Part shown: in pieces, positions 1-7,147 of the stretch | Position numbering within the stretch: the first letter of the stretch is position 1 | Layout of the letters: each line of letters begins with the position of its first letter | Source: an uncultured Clostridia bacterium | Lineage (GTDB): Bacteria > Bacillota > Clostridia > Oscillospirales > Ruminococcaceae | Length of the DNA: 64,000 nucleotides | Assembly: GCA_947389015.1 (NCBI GenBank) | Contig: CANDVA010000012.1 | Span: 31,904 to 95,903, forward strand | Reading direction: 5' to 3' | Notes under the pieces: generated by a model | The model's input: the letters and a program-made list of their open reading frames with translations, nothing else | What the model was told of the DNA's origin: nothing | The model's database searches: none | Program-made: the position numbers and the translations under genes

Positions 1-287
1 ATTGACTTTACGGGGCTTTTTACCATTGTCTCCGAATACTTCTGATAGTCGTCATCTGCGAATAAAGAGTCATCTTTATACAAAGAGTATAATTCCTTAT
101 AGGTCTCGAGGACGTCCTCCTCGGGGTAAGCGGATAACTTTTCGGGCAGCTCCGCGGGCATTTCCTCCGTCAGCGGAGCGGCGATATGGTCGAGCATATC
201 AAACGCGCAGTCGTCAAACACGTGAACGCCGTTGCTGTCCGCGTCAAGTACGATATTATATCCCAATTGTTTAAACTTATGAACCAT
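1..287 (-). CDS. scfB: SCIFF peptide radical SAM maturase, N-terminal part (runs off window)
   Basis: Only the first 95 codons are visible; the gene continues past base 1. The start MVHKFKQLGYNIVLD and the run of acidic residues that follows match the N-terminal leader-recognition region of the radical SAM enzyme that cross-links SCIFF (six cysteines in forty-five) peptides through thioether bonds. The radical SAM CxxxCxxC site and the SPASM clusters lie outside the window. The ATG at 287 follows a GAGG motif. The neighbour upstream on the same strand, scfA, encodes the substrate, which makes the assignment firm even though the catalytic part is not seen. Confidence 0.85.
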   Translation of the reverse strand, partial: MVHKFKQLGYNIVLDADSNGVHVFDDCAFDMLDHIAAPLTEEMPAELPEKLSAYPEEDVLETYKELYSLYKDDSLFADDDYQKYSETMVKSPVKS

Positions 288-345
288 AACAACCTCAATA
301 AATCAAAATAATAGGGCGAGATATCCCGCCCGAATACACACTTTT

Positions 346-376
346 GCGTTTTCTCCGCCGAGGGCAGGGAAAACGC
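346..376 (-). repeat. Stem-loop between scfA and scfB
   Basis: GCGTTTTC (346-353) is perfectly complementary to 369-376, with a few inner pairs possible. No T-run follows on either strand, so this is not a classical terminator. It could attenuate or process the transcript so that the precursor peptide is made in excess over its maturase; that role is inferred. Confidence 0.5.
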
Positions 377-392
377 AGGAAAACACTTGTAT

Positions 393-536
393 TTACTTGA
401 CCGATTCGCACTTCTGATTGGCAACAGTGCAGGAGGTCTTGCAAGCGGACTGGCAGGAGCTCTGGCACTTGCCGCAGCCGCCCTTTTCCGCGCTCGCCTT
501 CAGGTTAGCCTTATTGATAGTTACAACATGCTTCAA
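393..536 (-). CDS. scfA: SCIFF ranthipeptide precursor (six cysteines in forty-five)
   Basis: A 47-residue peptide opening with MKHVVTINKANL and carrying exactly six cysteines, CGKC-x3-C-x3-C-x3-C-x7-C in pattern, near the C-terminus. This is the signature of SCIFF peptides, ribosomally made precursors whose cysteines are linked to alpha carbons by the partner radical SAM enzyme, almost universal in Clostridia. The start is a TTG at 536: an AGAGGTG ribosome site lies 6 bases upstream, and translation from it gives the usual family beginning. An in-frame ATG at 554 would add six residues but has no ribosome site. The next gene downstream is scfB. The biological role of the mature product is not settled for the family. 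Confidence 0.93.
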   Translation of the reverse strand: MKHVVTINKANLKASAEKGGCGKCQSSCQSACKTSCTVANQKCESVK

Positions 537-580
537 TGGAAACACCTCTTTCATATGTATTGCGATAACCGCTATTATCC

Positions 581-609
581 ATTATAGCATATACCGACGA
601 ATTTTTCAA
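581..609 (-). promoter_or_regulatory. Promoter of scfA
   Basis: On the minus strand TTGAAA, 17 bases, TATAAT. The -10 box is at 581-586 and the -35 box at 604-609. It fits a vegetative sigma-A promoter for scfA-scfB. Confidence 0.75.
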
Positions 610-615
610 GGGGTT

Positions 616-1134
616 TTACGATTTTTTATCATTACCTTTTCCGTCAAAGGCGTTGCGTTCCACATAGCCCATCATCATGTTGTATGAAATGATTCGCGCG
701 GCTACCGACACGAGAAATCCCAATCCTATTCCCCATATCTTGCCCAGCGCCGCCGAAAACGCTATTAAAGCCAAGGCAAAAAGTGTCGGAATCACAAAGG
801 TAAACCAATGCTCTTTTTTCCACTTTTTGGTAAAATATTGTCTTCTGTCCTCCAGCGAGAACGAGCTGTCCTCCAGCACGCTCTTAAGATTTTCCTCGGC
901 GGCGGACTGCGCCTCCGTTTCGTCAAGGCGTTTGCCGCTCAATATTTCATTTATGCTGACCTCGTAGAACTTCGACAGCTCCATAAGCATTTCAACGGGC
1001 GGCATATAGTTACCGTTTTCCCAGCGTGAAATCGTCTTGTTTGATGTGCCGAGTTTTTCCGCAAGCTGCTCCTGCGTAAGCTCTTGTTCGCGGCGCAGCT
1101 CCGAAAGGAATTTACCGATTTTAACAGTATCCAT
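616..1134 (-). CDS. XRE-family transcriptional regulator with C-terminal membrane segments
   Basis: 172 residues starting MDTVKIGKF. Residues 5-60 form a helix-turn-helix of the lambda-repressor (XRE) type, with the typical LTQEQLAEKLG and SNKTISRWENG helices. After a linker rich in E and S there are two hydrophobic stretches (around residues 110-150), so the protein is probably membrane anchored with a cytoplasmic DNA-binding domain. The ATG at 1134 has GAGGTG 6 bases upstream; a longer frame to 1260 lacks a ribosome site and is not preferred. A TATAAT box lies at 1153-1158 on the minus strand. Targets and signal are unknown; this architecture is common in Clostridia. Confidence 0.85.
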   Translation of the reverse strand: MDTVKIGKFLSELRREQELTQEQLAEKLGTSNKTISRWENGNYMPPVEMLMELSKFYEVSINEILSGKRLDETEAQSAAEENLKSVLEDSSFSLEDRRQYFTKKWKKEHWFTFVIPTLFALALIAFSAALGKIWGIGLGFLVSVAARIISYNMMMGYVERNAFDGKGNDKKS

Positions 1135-1259
1135 AGTTATCACCTCGGGCATATTATAGCAAATATTTGCGGAAAAGTACAGGACATAAAACGCGAATGG
1201 TTCTTTTCCTTGTAATACACACGGTTTTTTACGCAAATAATATGAGAACCCAAAGAACA

Positions 1260-1286
1260 AAAAGCCCCGCGACCGCGAGGCTTTTA
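1260..1286 (-). terminator. Intrinsic terminator after the small acidic membrane protein
   Basis: Read on the minus strand, AAAAGCCTCGCG, a two-base loop, then CGCGGGGCTTTTT. A GC-rich stem followed by a T-run just beyond the stop codon at 1299. Confidence 0.85.
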
Positions 1287-1298
1287 AATATTCGGCAA

Positions 1299-1622
1299 TT
1301 ACAGTTCCTCGTCGGGATCCTCATCGGTCTGCTCGGAGAAAATGTCGTTGTTCGAGAACGGAGACACCTCTGCGGCAGCCTCGGTCGCGCTGCTCTCGGG
1401 AACCGCATCCGCGACAGCCTTTGCTAGCGACGGCTCATCCTCGACGTCCATATCCTCGTCGAAGTCGAAATCCCAATCGTCGTCGATATCGTCGCTGTCC
1501 CAATCGTCGTAGTAGTTTTCCTCGTTTTCCTTTTCGAGCTTTTTCTTGGTGATATAGGTTGCCGCAGCGATTCCTCCCGCAACAGCCAGCGCACCCACCA
1601 TAAAAATACCTAAAGCCTTCAT
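1299..1622 (-). CDS. Small single-pass membrane protein with acidic tail, function unknown
   Basis: 107 residues. The N-terminus (residues 1-25) is one hydrophobic segment of Ala, Gly and Val followed by basic KKK, so the rest should face the cytoplasm. The remaining 75 residues are very rich in Asp and Glu (for example DDWDSDDIDDDWDFDFDED) with no recognisable domain. The start has a good AAGGAGG site, its own promoter and its own terminator, so it is a real stand-alone gene. I do not recognise a named family. It could be a lineage-specific membrane anchor or tether; this is a guess. Confidence 0.75.
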   Translation of the reverse strand: MKALGIFMVGALAVAGGIAAATYITKKKLEKENEENYYDDWDSDDIDDDWDFDFDEDMDVEDEPSLAKAVADAVPESSATEAAAEVSPFSNNDIFSEQTDEDPDEEL

Positions 1623-1674
1623 AGCTATTCCTCCTTAAGTTTGCGGAAACCGTCGGTTTCCGTTCTGTACATCT

Positions 1675-1703
1675 ATTATATACCTATTTCAAAAAATTTG
1701 CAA
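1675..1703 (-). promoter_or_regulatory. Promoter of the small acidic membrane protein
   Basis: Minus strand TTGCAA (1698-1703), 17 bases, TATAAT (1675-1680). Between it and the gene, an 8-bp perfect hairpin with a 3-base loop sits at 1644-1662 in the leader. Confidence 0.75.
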
Positions 1704-1740
1704 GCGTCGGCGGAAACTTTGGTAATTATCACCAAACCGA

Positions 1741-2481
1741 CTACATATTTCCTGTCATATTCATCAAAATCGAGATTGCCGCTATCGGCGCGGTCTCGCA
1801 CCGCAGAATACGCTTTCCGAGCGATACTGCCGCAAATCCCAACCGCTGAAGCTTCTCCGCTTCGGCAGGCTCGAAACCGCCCTCGCTTCCGATAACTATA
1901 TCCACATTTTTCCGAAATTCGCTCACCGCGCTTCTCAGCGGAACATCGGAGCATTCATAAAACATTATTCCCGTATTTTCGAGGGAAATGAAATTTTTTA
2001 AATCGGTAAATTCCACCGCATTTTTTACAGTCGGTATAATGCCGCGTCCGCACTGCTTTGCAGCCTCGAGCGCAATTTTCTGATATCTCGGCAGCTTTTT
2101 CGACATTTGCTTTTCGTCGGGTCTTGAAACGCATCGTTTGGTAAAAATCGGAATAATTTCCGAAGCGCCGCATTCCACCGCCTTTTGTACGATAAGCTCC
2201 ATTTTATCGCTCTTCGGCATTGCCTGAAACAGTCGCAGATAAATATTGGGTTCGGCTTCGTTGACGCTTTTTTCCAGCACTTTAAACGTACAGCAATCGC
2301 TCGTCGTCTCGTCAAGCTCGGCAAGATAATCGGTTCGCCGACCGTCGCACAGCACCGCGGGACTGCCTTTCCGCATCCTCAGCACCGACGTGATGTGCTT
2401 TACGTCCTCTCCGCTTACTACCGCGGTCTCATCTGATATATTATCGGTGAAAAATCTTGGGTATTTCCAGCGCTCTGTCAT
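1741..2481 (-). CDS. rsmE: 16S rRNA (uracil-1498-N3)-methyltransferase RsmE
   Basis: 246 residues, the normal length for RsmE. It methylates U1498 of 16S rRNA in the assembled 30S subunit with S-adenosylmethionine. The N-terminal PUA-like domain (residues 1-70) begins MTERWKYPRFF and includes HITSVLRMRKG. The SPOUT methyltransferase domain follows, with EKAVE-like QKAVECGAS near 100, the cofactor-knot motif IGSEGGF near 200, and the family signature LGKRILRCETAP near 225. It is the last gene of a four-gene unit and starts 4 bases after the thioesterase stop. Confidence 0.96.
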   Translation of the reverse strand: MTERWKYPRFFTDNISDETAVVSGEDVKHITSVLRMRKGSPAVLCDGRRTDYLAELDETTSDCCTFKVLEKSVNEAEPNIYLRLFQAMPKSDKMELIVQKAVECGASEIIPIFTKRCVSRPDEKQMSKKLPRYQKIALEAAKQCGRGIIPTVKNAVEFTDLKNFISLENTGIMFYECSDVPLRSAVSEFRKNVDIVIGSEGGFEPAEAEKLQRLGFAAVSLGKRILRCETAPIAAISILMNMTGNM

Positions 2482-2485
2482 AATA

Positions 2486-2917
2486 TCACCTGTTTTTGTC
2501 GGATTCCGCTTGCTTTTCCATCAGTGCGTAAAACTCGGGCATAGCCTTTTTAAAATTCAACGGGTGGAACGTCTGCGCGTCCACAAACCCGTGAGAGCTT
2601 GTGCCCGTTGACAGCGCCTCGGTCTCGCCCTTGCGCGTGACCGTGTATTCGAACTCGATCCTCGCGGGTGTCAGCCGTGCTATCCTCGCTTCGATAATCA
2701 GCGTGTCGTCGTACCTTGCGGGAAGTCTGTAGCGGCAGGAAATGCCCGTAACGGGTAGCATTACGCCCCTTTTTTCCATTTCCGCGTAGCTCATGCCTGC
2801 CGCCTTGATATAGTCTGTCCGAGCTATCTCAAACCATACGGGATAGACCGCGTGATGCACGACGCCCATGCAGTCCGTTTCAGCGTAACGGACGGTGATC
2901 TTGGTAATGTTCGCCAT
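2486..2917 (-). CDS. Acyl-CoA thioesterase of the YbgC/FadM hot-dog family
   Basis: 143 residues, typical of the 4-hydroxybenzoyl-CoA thioesterase hot-dog fold. The N-terminal VRYAETDCMGVVHHAVY carries the conserved Asp (residue 15) and the HH-x2-Y pattern of the YbgC subgroup, followed by the long central helix WFEIARTDYIKAAGM. It is expected to hydrolyse acyl-CoA thioesters in the cytoplasm; the natural substrate cannot be read from the sequence. It sits 11 bases after the SDR gene and 4 bases before rsmE, so it is co-transcribed with both. Confidence 0.9.
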   Translation of the reverse strand: MANITKITVRYAETDCMGVVHHAVYPVWFEIARTDYIKAAGMSYAEMEKRGVMLPVTGISCRYRLPARYDDTLIIEARIARLTPARIEFEYTVTRKGETEALSTGTSSHGFVDAQTFHPLNFKKAMPEFYALMEKQAESDKNR

Positions 2918-2928
2918 TTCCGCCTCCG

Positions 2929-3696
2929 TTAAAACTTTTCGCGTTTAGACTGAAACAACCCCGCCACAAATGCCTGTATCCTGTCGGGAACGAGCTTCGC
3001 CGCCAGAACCAATGCTTTTGTAGCGGCATTCTCGGTAATCAGCAGCGTACCGCCGAACATCTCCCTCACCGCGTGTTCGGCAAGTTTTTCGCTCGGATAC
3101 GCCGCCGTAAGGAACTTTACGCGGGCGGTCTCGCTGAATTCCGTAGCGACGGGTCCCGGACACAGCATTGAAACGTGAACGTGGCTGTGCGTTGAGCGAA
3201 GCTCCTCCGCGACCGCTTCGGTCATGCGCACGATATACCCTTTGCTTGCGTAATACGACGAGAACCACGGTCCGGGAATAAATCCCGCCATACTCGCGGT
3301 GTTCAGTATATATCCGCAATCGCGGCGCTTGAAATCGCGCAGGAACAACTTAAACAGTATATGGAACGCCTTTATGTTCACATCGAGCATATCAAGCTCG
3401 CGTTCAAGATTTGTTTCGGTAAAATCGCCGAAAACGCCGTATCCCGCGTTGTTTATAAGAATGTCTATATTGTACTTGCGTACCTTGTTGTACAGCGCGA
3501 AAACCTGATTTTCCTTTGACAGATCCGCGGCAATACACATCACCTTTACGCCGTACTGTTCGGTGAGCTCGCTTTTAAGCTCGATAAGCCTGTCACGGCG
3601 GCGCGCGGTGATTATTACGTTTATTCCGTGGCGCGCGAGTGAGCGGGCGATGTCGCGTCCTATTCCCGAGCTTGCGCCCGTTACCAATGCAATCAT
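2929..3696 (-). CDS. Short-chain dehydrogenase/reductase (SDR)
   Basis: 255 residues. A classical SDR: the NAD(P)-binding TGASSGIG at the N-terminus with ARRRDRL after beta-2 (arginines suggest NADP preference), NNAGYG near 90, an active-site Ser in NTASMAGF, and YYASKGY holding the catalytic Tyr and Lys. The C-terminal part has a hydrophobic stretch near 225-245. I chose the ATG at 3696 because AGG lies 6 bases before it; the in-frame ATG at 3708 overlaps the upstream stop (ATGA) and lacks spacing. The substrate is unknown. It is the second gene of the operon. Confidence 0.92.
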   Translation of the reverse strand: MIALVTGASSGIGRDIARSLARHGINVIITARRRDRLIELKSELTEQYGVKVMCIAADLSKENQVFALYNKVRKYNIDILINNAGYGVFGDFTETNLERELDMLDVNIKAFHILFKLFLRDFKRRDCGYILNTASMAGFIPGPWFSSYYASKGYIVRMTEAVAEELRSTHSHVHVSMLCPGPVATEFSETARVKFLTAAYPSEKLAEHAVREMFGGTLLITENAATKALVLAAKLVPDRIQAFVAGLFQSKREKF

Positions 3697-3704
3697 ATTC
3701 AACC

Positions 3705-5216
3705 TCATTTCTTAATTCTGAATGGGGCAAGCGGCAGTCCGAACCCGCTGAAAATGTGGATCTCGGCGTAGTTCTTCCACAGATACCGTACTCCGCACGG
3801 ACGCTCTATCGCGTCGTCGGAAAGGAAAATTCGCTCGCCAGAAACGTCCGCGTATACGGGTATGTATACGCCGTCCTCGCCGCACATCTCAAAGCCTTCG
3901 GGTTCGCCCTTTACCTTAAAGCCGCCGCGCGCGTTGGCAAATTGAAGCTCCACCATATCGCCGCGCCATATAACGTTCTTCAGTGTCGGCGCGAATGCTC
4001 CGTCGCAGCCACCGTATACCATATCGTGCGCCTGCATTGCAAATCTGTGACCGACGGGCTGCTTGTCTTTGGGGTGGATATCGTCACGCTCGCCGCAATC
4101 GAGGAGAACTGCTATTCCCGTGTTCTTGATGGTGTTGTAAACGCGCATCTGAGCCTCGCGGATACGGCACCAGCTGTCGCCGTCGGGGTTGCCGCCCGCA
4201 TACATCGGGAGCTGTCCGATTATGAACGGCAGCTCGTCGTCGCCCCAAGCCTCGCGCCAGTTGCGGATAAGTTGTGTAAGCAGAGTATAATAAGCGTCGG
4301 GATGGGTCTCGTCGGTCTCGCCCTGATACCACAGCACGCCGCCCAAGGTATACGGAAGTACGCGCTTTACCATGCTTTCATAGAGTATACCCGGCGCGGT
4401 GGGGTTGCAGGGAGCCATAGGTCCGGGATAACGGTCGGGACCTACCGACATACAATATTCCAGACAGCCCTCCCAGGTGTGCTCGCCCTCGGAGGCGTAG
4501 TATTCGCCGCTTTTTTCCCACCATTTCTGCTGATATTTCTCGTATTCGCGGTAATCGGCTATAAGCTGATTTATATCCTTGCCCTCGACAGCCGTATCGT
4601 AATCGTCGAAGTATACCTTGGTATCGCCCGTTGCGTATTCACGCTGTATCCAGCAGGATGCGGAGGTGCCGCCCCAGTTGCAGCCAATAATGCCTACGGT
4701 CACGTCCAGATTTCGGGACATCTCCTTGGCGAAGTAATAGCCGACCGCGCTCCAGTGCGCCGCAGCCTCCTTATCGGAGAAATCGGTCCACTTCGCGTTC
4801 TGTATATTTTCTTCGTAGTCGTCATCGTAAATCGTTTTCTTGGGCACATAATAGTAGCGGACGTCCTTGGTATCGTCGTTTTCAAGCGACTCCTTGCCGC
4901 CTGTGCAGTTGCACAGCTCAAATTCCATATTGGACTGACCGCCCGCGAGCCATACTTCGCCGATAGCCACGTTTTCGATACGGATTACGTTATCGTTGTC
5001 CGCGTCGTAGAGCTTTAAAATAACAAAACGGCATGCTCCCATAGGCGGGAACACGATCTTCCATTTGCCGTTCGTTACGGTACAGGAGGATCTGAAACCG
5101 CAGAGCTCGCCGATTATTTCCGTACCCTCGTCGCCCGTTCCGAAAATGCAGATGTTCCTGCTCCTTTGCAAGACCATTCCGTCGGTAAAAATAGGCGCCG
5201 TTTTAAAATTTCCCAT
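3705..5216 (-). CDS. Sialate O-acetylesterase-like SGNH hydrolase
   Basis: 503 residues. It belongs to the sialate O-acetylesterase family of SGNH hydrolases, which remove O-acetyl groups from sugars. Seen are the block I motif GGQSNMEFEL (nucleophile Ser) near residue 95, WYQGETD near 285, and a late Asp-x-x-His (DDIHPKD) near 370. An N-terminal beta-sandwich-like part precedes the catalytic domain. No signal peptide is visible, so it probably acts inside the cell on imported glycans. The ATG at 5216 follows AAAGGAG; the earlier ATG at 5234 overlaps that ribosome site. It leads the operon with the SDR, thioesterase and rsmE. Confidence 0.87.
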   Translation of the reverse strand: MGNFKTAPIFTDGMVLQRSRNICIFGTGDEGTEIIGELCGFRSSCTVTNGKWKIVFPPMGACRFVILKLYDADNDNVIRIENVAIGEVWLAGGQSNMEFELCNCTGGKESLENDDTKDVRYYYVPKKTIYDDDYEENIQNAKWTDFSDKEAAAHWSAVGYYFAKEMSRNLDVTVGIIGCNWGGTSASCWIQREYATGDTKVYFDDYDTAVEGKDINQLIADYREYEKYQQKWWEKSGEYYASEGEHTWEGCLEYCMSVGPDRYPGPMAPCNPTAPGILYESMVKRVLPYTLGGVLWYQGETDETHPDAYYTLLTQLIRNWREAWGDDELPFIIGQLPMYAGGNPDGDSWCRIREAQMRVYNTIKNTGIAVLLDCGERDDIHPKDKQPVGHRFAMQAHDMVYGGCDGAFAPTLKNVIWRGDMVELQFANARGGFKVKGEPEGFEMCGEDGVYIPVYADVSGERIFLSDDAIERPCGVRYLWKNYAEIHIFSGFGLPLAPFRIKK

Positions 5217-5249
5217 AGAAAATTCTCCTTTCAAGAATATGCTATTTAT

Positions 5250-5278
5250 ATTTTACCGCTTTTTGGACGAAATGTCAA
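5250..5278 (-). promoter_or_regulatory. Promoter of the esterase-SDR-thioesterase-rsmE operon
   Basis: Minus strand TTGACA (5273-5278), 17 bases, TAAAAT (5250-5255), about 30 bases before the esterase start. It diverges from the exporter promoter 9 bases away. Confidence 0.8.
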
Positions 5279-5286
5279 GAAATATC

Positions 5287-5315
5287 TTTACAATTTAAAA
5301 AAAATATATTATAAT
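5287..5315 (+). promoter_or_regulatory. Promoter of the ABC exporter-BrxD-GNAT-helicase unit
   Basis: TTTACA (5287-5292), 17 A/T bases, TATAAT (5310-5315). The only promoter-like site seen before the five genes that end at 12935. Confidence 0.7.
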
Positions 5316-5383
5316 AATTAAGATAAGGATAAATAAGCGGTTAAATTACAAATTAAAAACCTGCTTTTTGATCGGGAGGATAT

Positions 5384-7147
5384 ATGTTCAGGCTTGCAAA
5401 ATATCTGAAGGAATTTAAACTTAACGTGACCGTGGGTCCCGTGTGCAAATTTACGGAGGCGGTATTTGAGCTTATCGTGCCGCTGGTAATGGCAGAGATA
5501 ATCGACGTGGGCATTAAGAACGGAGATACGGATTATATCCGAAAGCACGGGATAACGCTGATTATTTTGGCGGTGTGCGGACTTACGTTCGCGCTTATCT
5601 GCCAATATATGGCAAGCGTGGCGTCGCAGGGCGTGGGAACGCGCCTGCGCGACGATCTGTACAAGCACATCAATACGCTGTCGTATAAGGAGCTTGACAA
5701 GCTCGGCACTGCGGCGCTTGTCACGCGCATATCCAACGACGTAAATCAGGTACAGACCGCAGTCGCCATGCTGATACGTCTGGTGGTGAGAGCTCCGTTT
5801 CTGGTAATAGGCGCGACGGTTATGGCGTTCACGATATCGGCGCGGCTGTCATTGATATTTCTGGGAGCAATGGCGGCGATAGTCGCAATAATGTACCCGA
5901 TAATGCGCGTTACGGTAAAGCTGTTCAAGAAACAGCAGAGGTCGCTGGACGGAATTTCGCGCATAACAAGGGAGAATTTGTCGGGAGTGCGCGTTGTAAG
6001 AGCGTTCTCGCGGCAGGAGCACGAAACGGAGCGCTTTGAGGAGACCGCCGAGGAGTACCGCAAATTCGCGGTCAAGGCGGGACGGATAAACGCGCTGCTC
6101 AACCCCGCGATATTCGTGGCGGTGAACGTCGCGTATCTGCTGATAGTATGGCTTGGCGGCGGCTTTGCGGACACGGGTATCGACGGTATGACGCAGGGCA
6201 AGGTGATAGCTCTCGTCAATTATATGACGCAGATATCGCTCGCGCTGGTGGTAGTAGCTAACCTCGTAACTATATTCACAAAGGCGGCGGCGTCCGCGGC
6301 GCGCATCAATGAGATTTTCGATATGAAGCCCTCGGTAGTTGGCGCAATGACTTCTCCCAAGCAGGATGAAAACGCTCCCGCGATAGAATTCGACAACGTA
6401 AGCTTTTCCTATGTAGGAGGAGAAAATTCGTTAGAGAATATAACATTCTCGCTCGGCAGGGGAGAGACGCTCGGAATAATCGGCGGTACGGGCTCTGGTA
6501 AGTCAACCCTCGTCAATCTGCTGTGCCGCTTCTACGACTGCGACAGCGGCGCGGTAAAAATTAACGGCGCGGACGTGCGCGACTATCCTACCGAGGAGCT
6601 GAGACGGCTCGTCGGCATAGTGCCGCAGAAAACCGAATTGCTAAGCGGTACTCTACGAGATAATATGATCCTCGGAAGAACGGATATCTCCGATGACCGC
6701 ATACAGAAAGCTCTTGAAACAGCGCAGGCTAAGGACTTCACGGACGATCTCGACGGCGGTCTCGACGCGCGGATACTGCAGGGCGGAAAGAATCTCTCGG
6801 GCGGGCAAAAGCAACGCCTGACGATAGCGAGAGCTGTCGCACAGGATCCCGAGATACTGATACTCGACGACAGCTCGTCCGCGCTTGATTACGCGACGGA
6901 CGCGAACCTGCGCAAGGCGCTGAAAACGCTGCCAATAACGTGCGTTATCGTGTCGCAGAGAGCGAATTCTATACGTCACGCGGACAAGATAATCGTGCTT
7001 GACGACGGCGAGGCTGTCGGCATAGGTACTCACGCGCAGTTACTGAAAAACTGCGAGGTATATCACGAGATCTGTCTTACGCAGTACACCGAGGAGGAGC
7101 TGCTTGAACAGGAGAACGAGAATGGCATGGAAGGGGGCGCTGTATAA
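5384..7147 (+). CDS. Heterodimeric ABC exporter subunit with degenerate ATP site
   Basis: 587 residues: a six-helix exporter transmembrane domain (residues 1-310) fused to a nucleotide-binding domain. Walker A GGTGSGKST is near 367, signature LSGGQ near 471, Walker B ILILDD near 493. The residue after the Walker B Asp is Asp, not the catalytic Glu, so this subunit holds the inactive ATP site of a heterodimer such as BmrC or TM287. Its partner begins one base overlapping its stop (TAATG). Substrates of such exporters range from drugs to peptides and lipids and cannot be read here. It is the first gene of a five-gene unit; a GGGAGG site precedes the ATG. Confidence 0.93.
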   Translation: MFRLAKYLKEFKLNVTVGPVCKFTEAVFELIVPLVMAEIIDVGIKNGDTDYIRKHGITLIILAVCGLTFALICQYMASVASQGVGTRLRDDLYKHINTLSYKELDKLGTAALVTRISNDVNQVQTAVAMLIRLVVRAPFLVIGATVMAFTISARLSLIFLGAMAAIVAIMYPIMRVTVKLFKKQQRSLDGISRITRENLSGVRVVRAFSRQEHETERFEETAEEYRKFAVKAGRINALLNPAIFVAVNVAYLLIVWLGGGFADTGIDGMTQGKVIALVNYMTQISLALVVVANLVTIFTKAAASAARINEIFDMKPSVVGAMTSPKQDENAPAIEFDNVSFSYVGGENSLENITFSLGRGETLGIIGGTGSGKSTLVNLLCRFYDCDSGAVKINGADVRDYPTEELRRLVGIVPQKTELLSGTLRDNMILGRTDISDDRIQKALETAQAKDFTDDLDGGLDARILQGGKNLSGGQKQRLTIARAVAQDPEILILDDSSSALDYATDANLRKALKTLPITCVIVSQRANSIRHADKIIVLDDGEAVGIGTHAQLLKNCEVYHEICLTQYTEEELLEQENENGMEGGAV

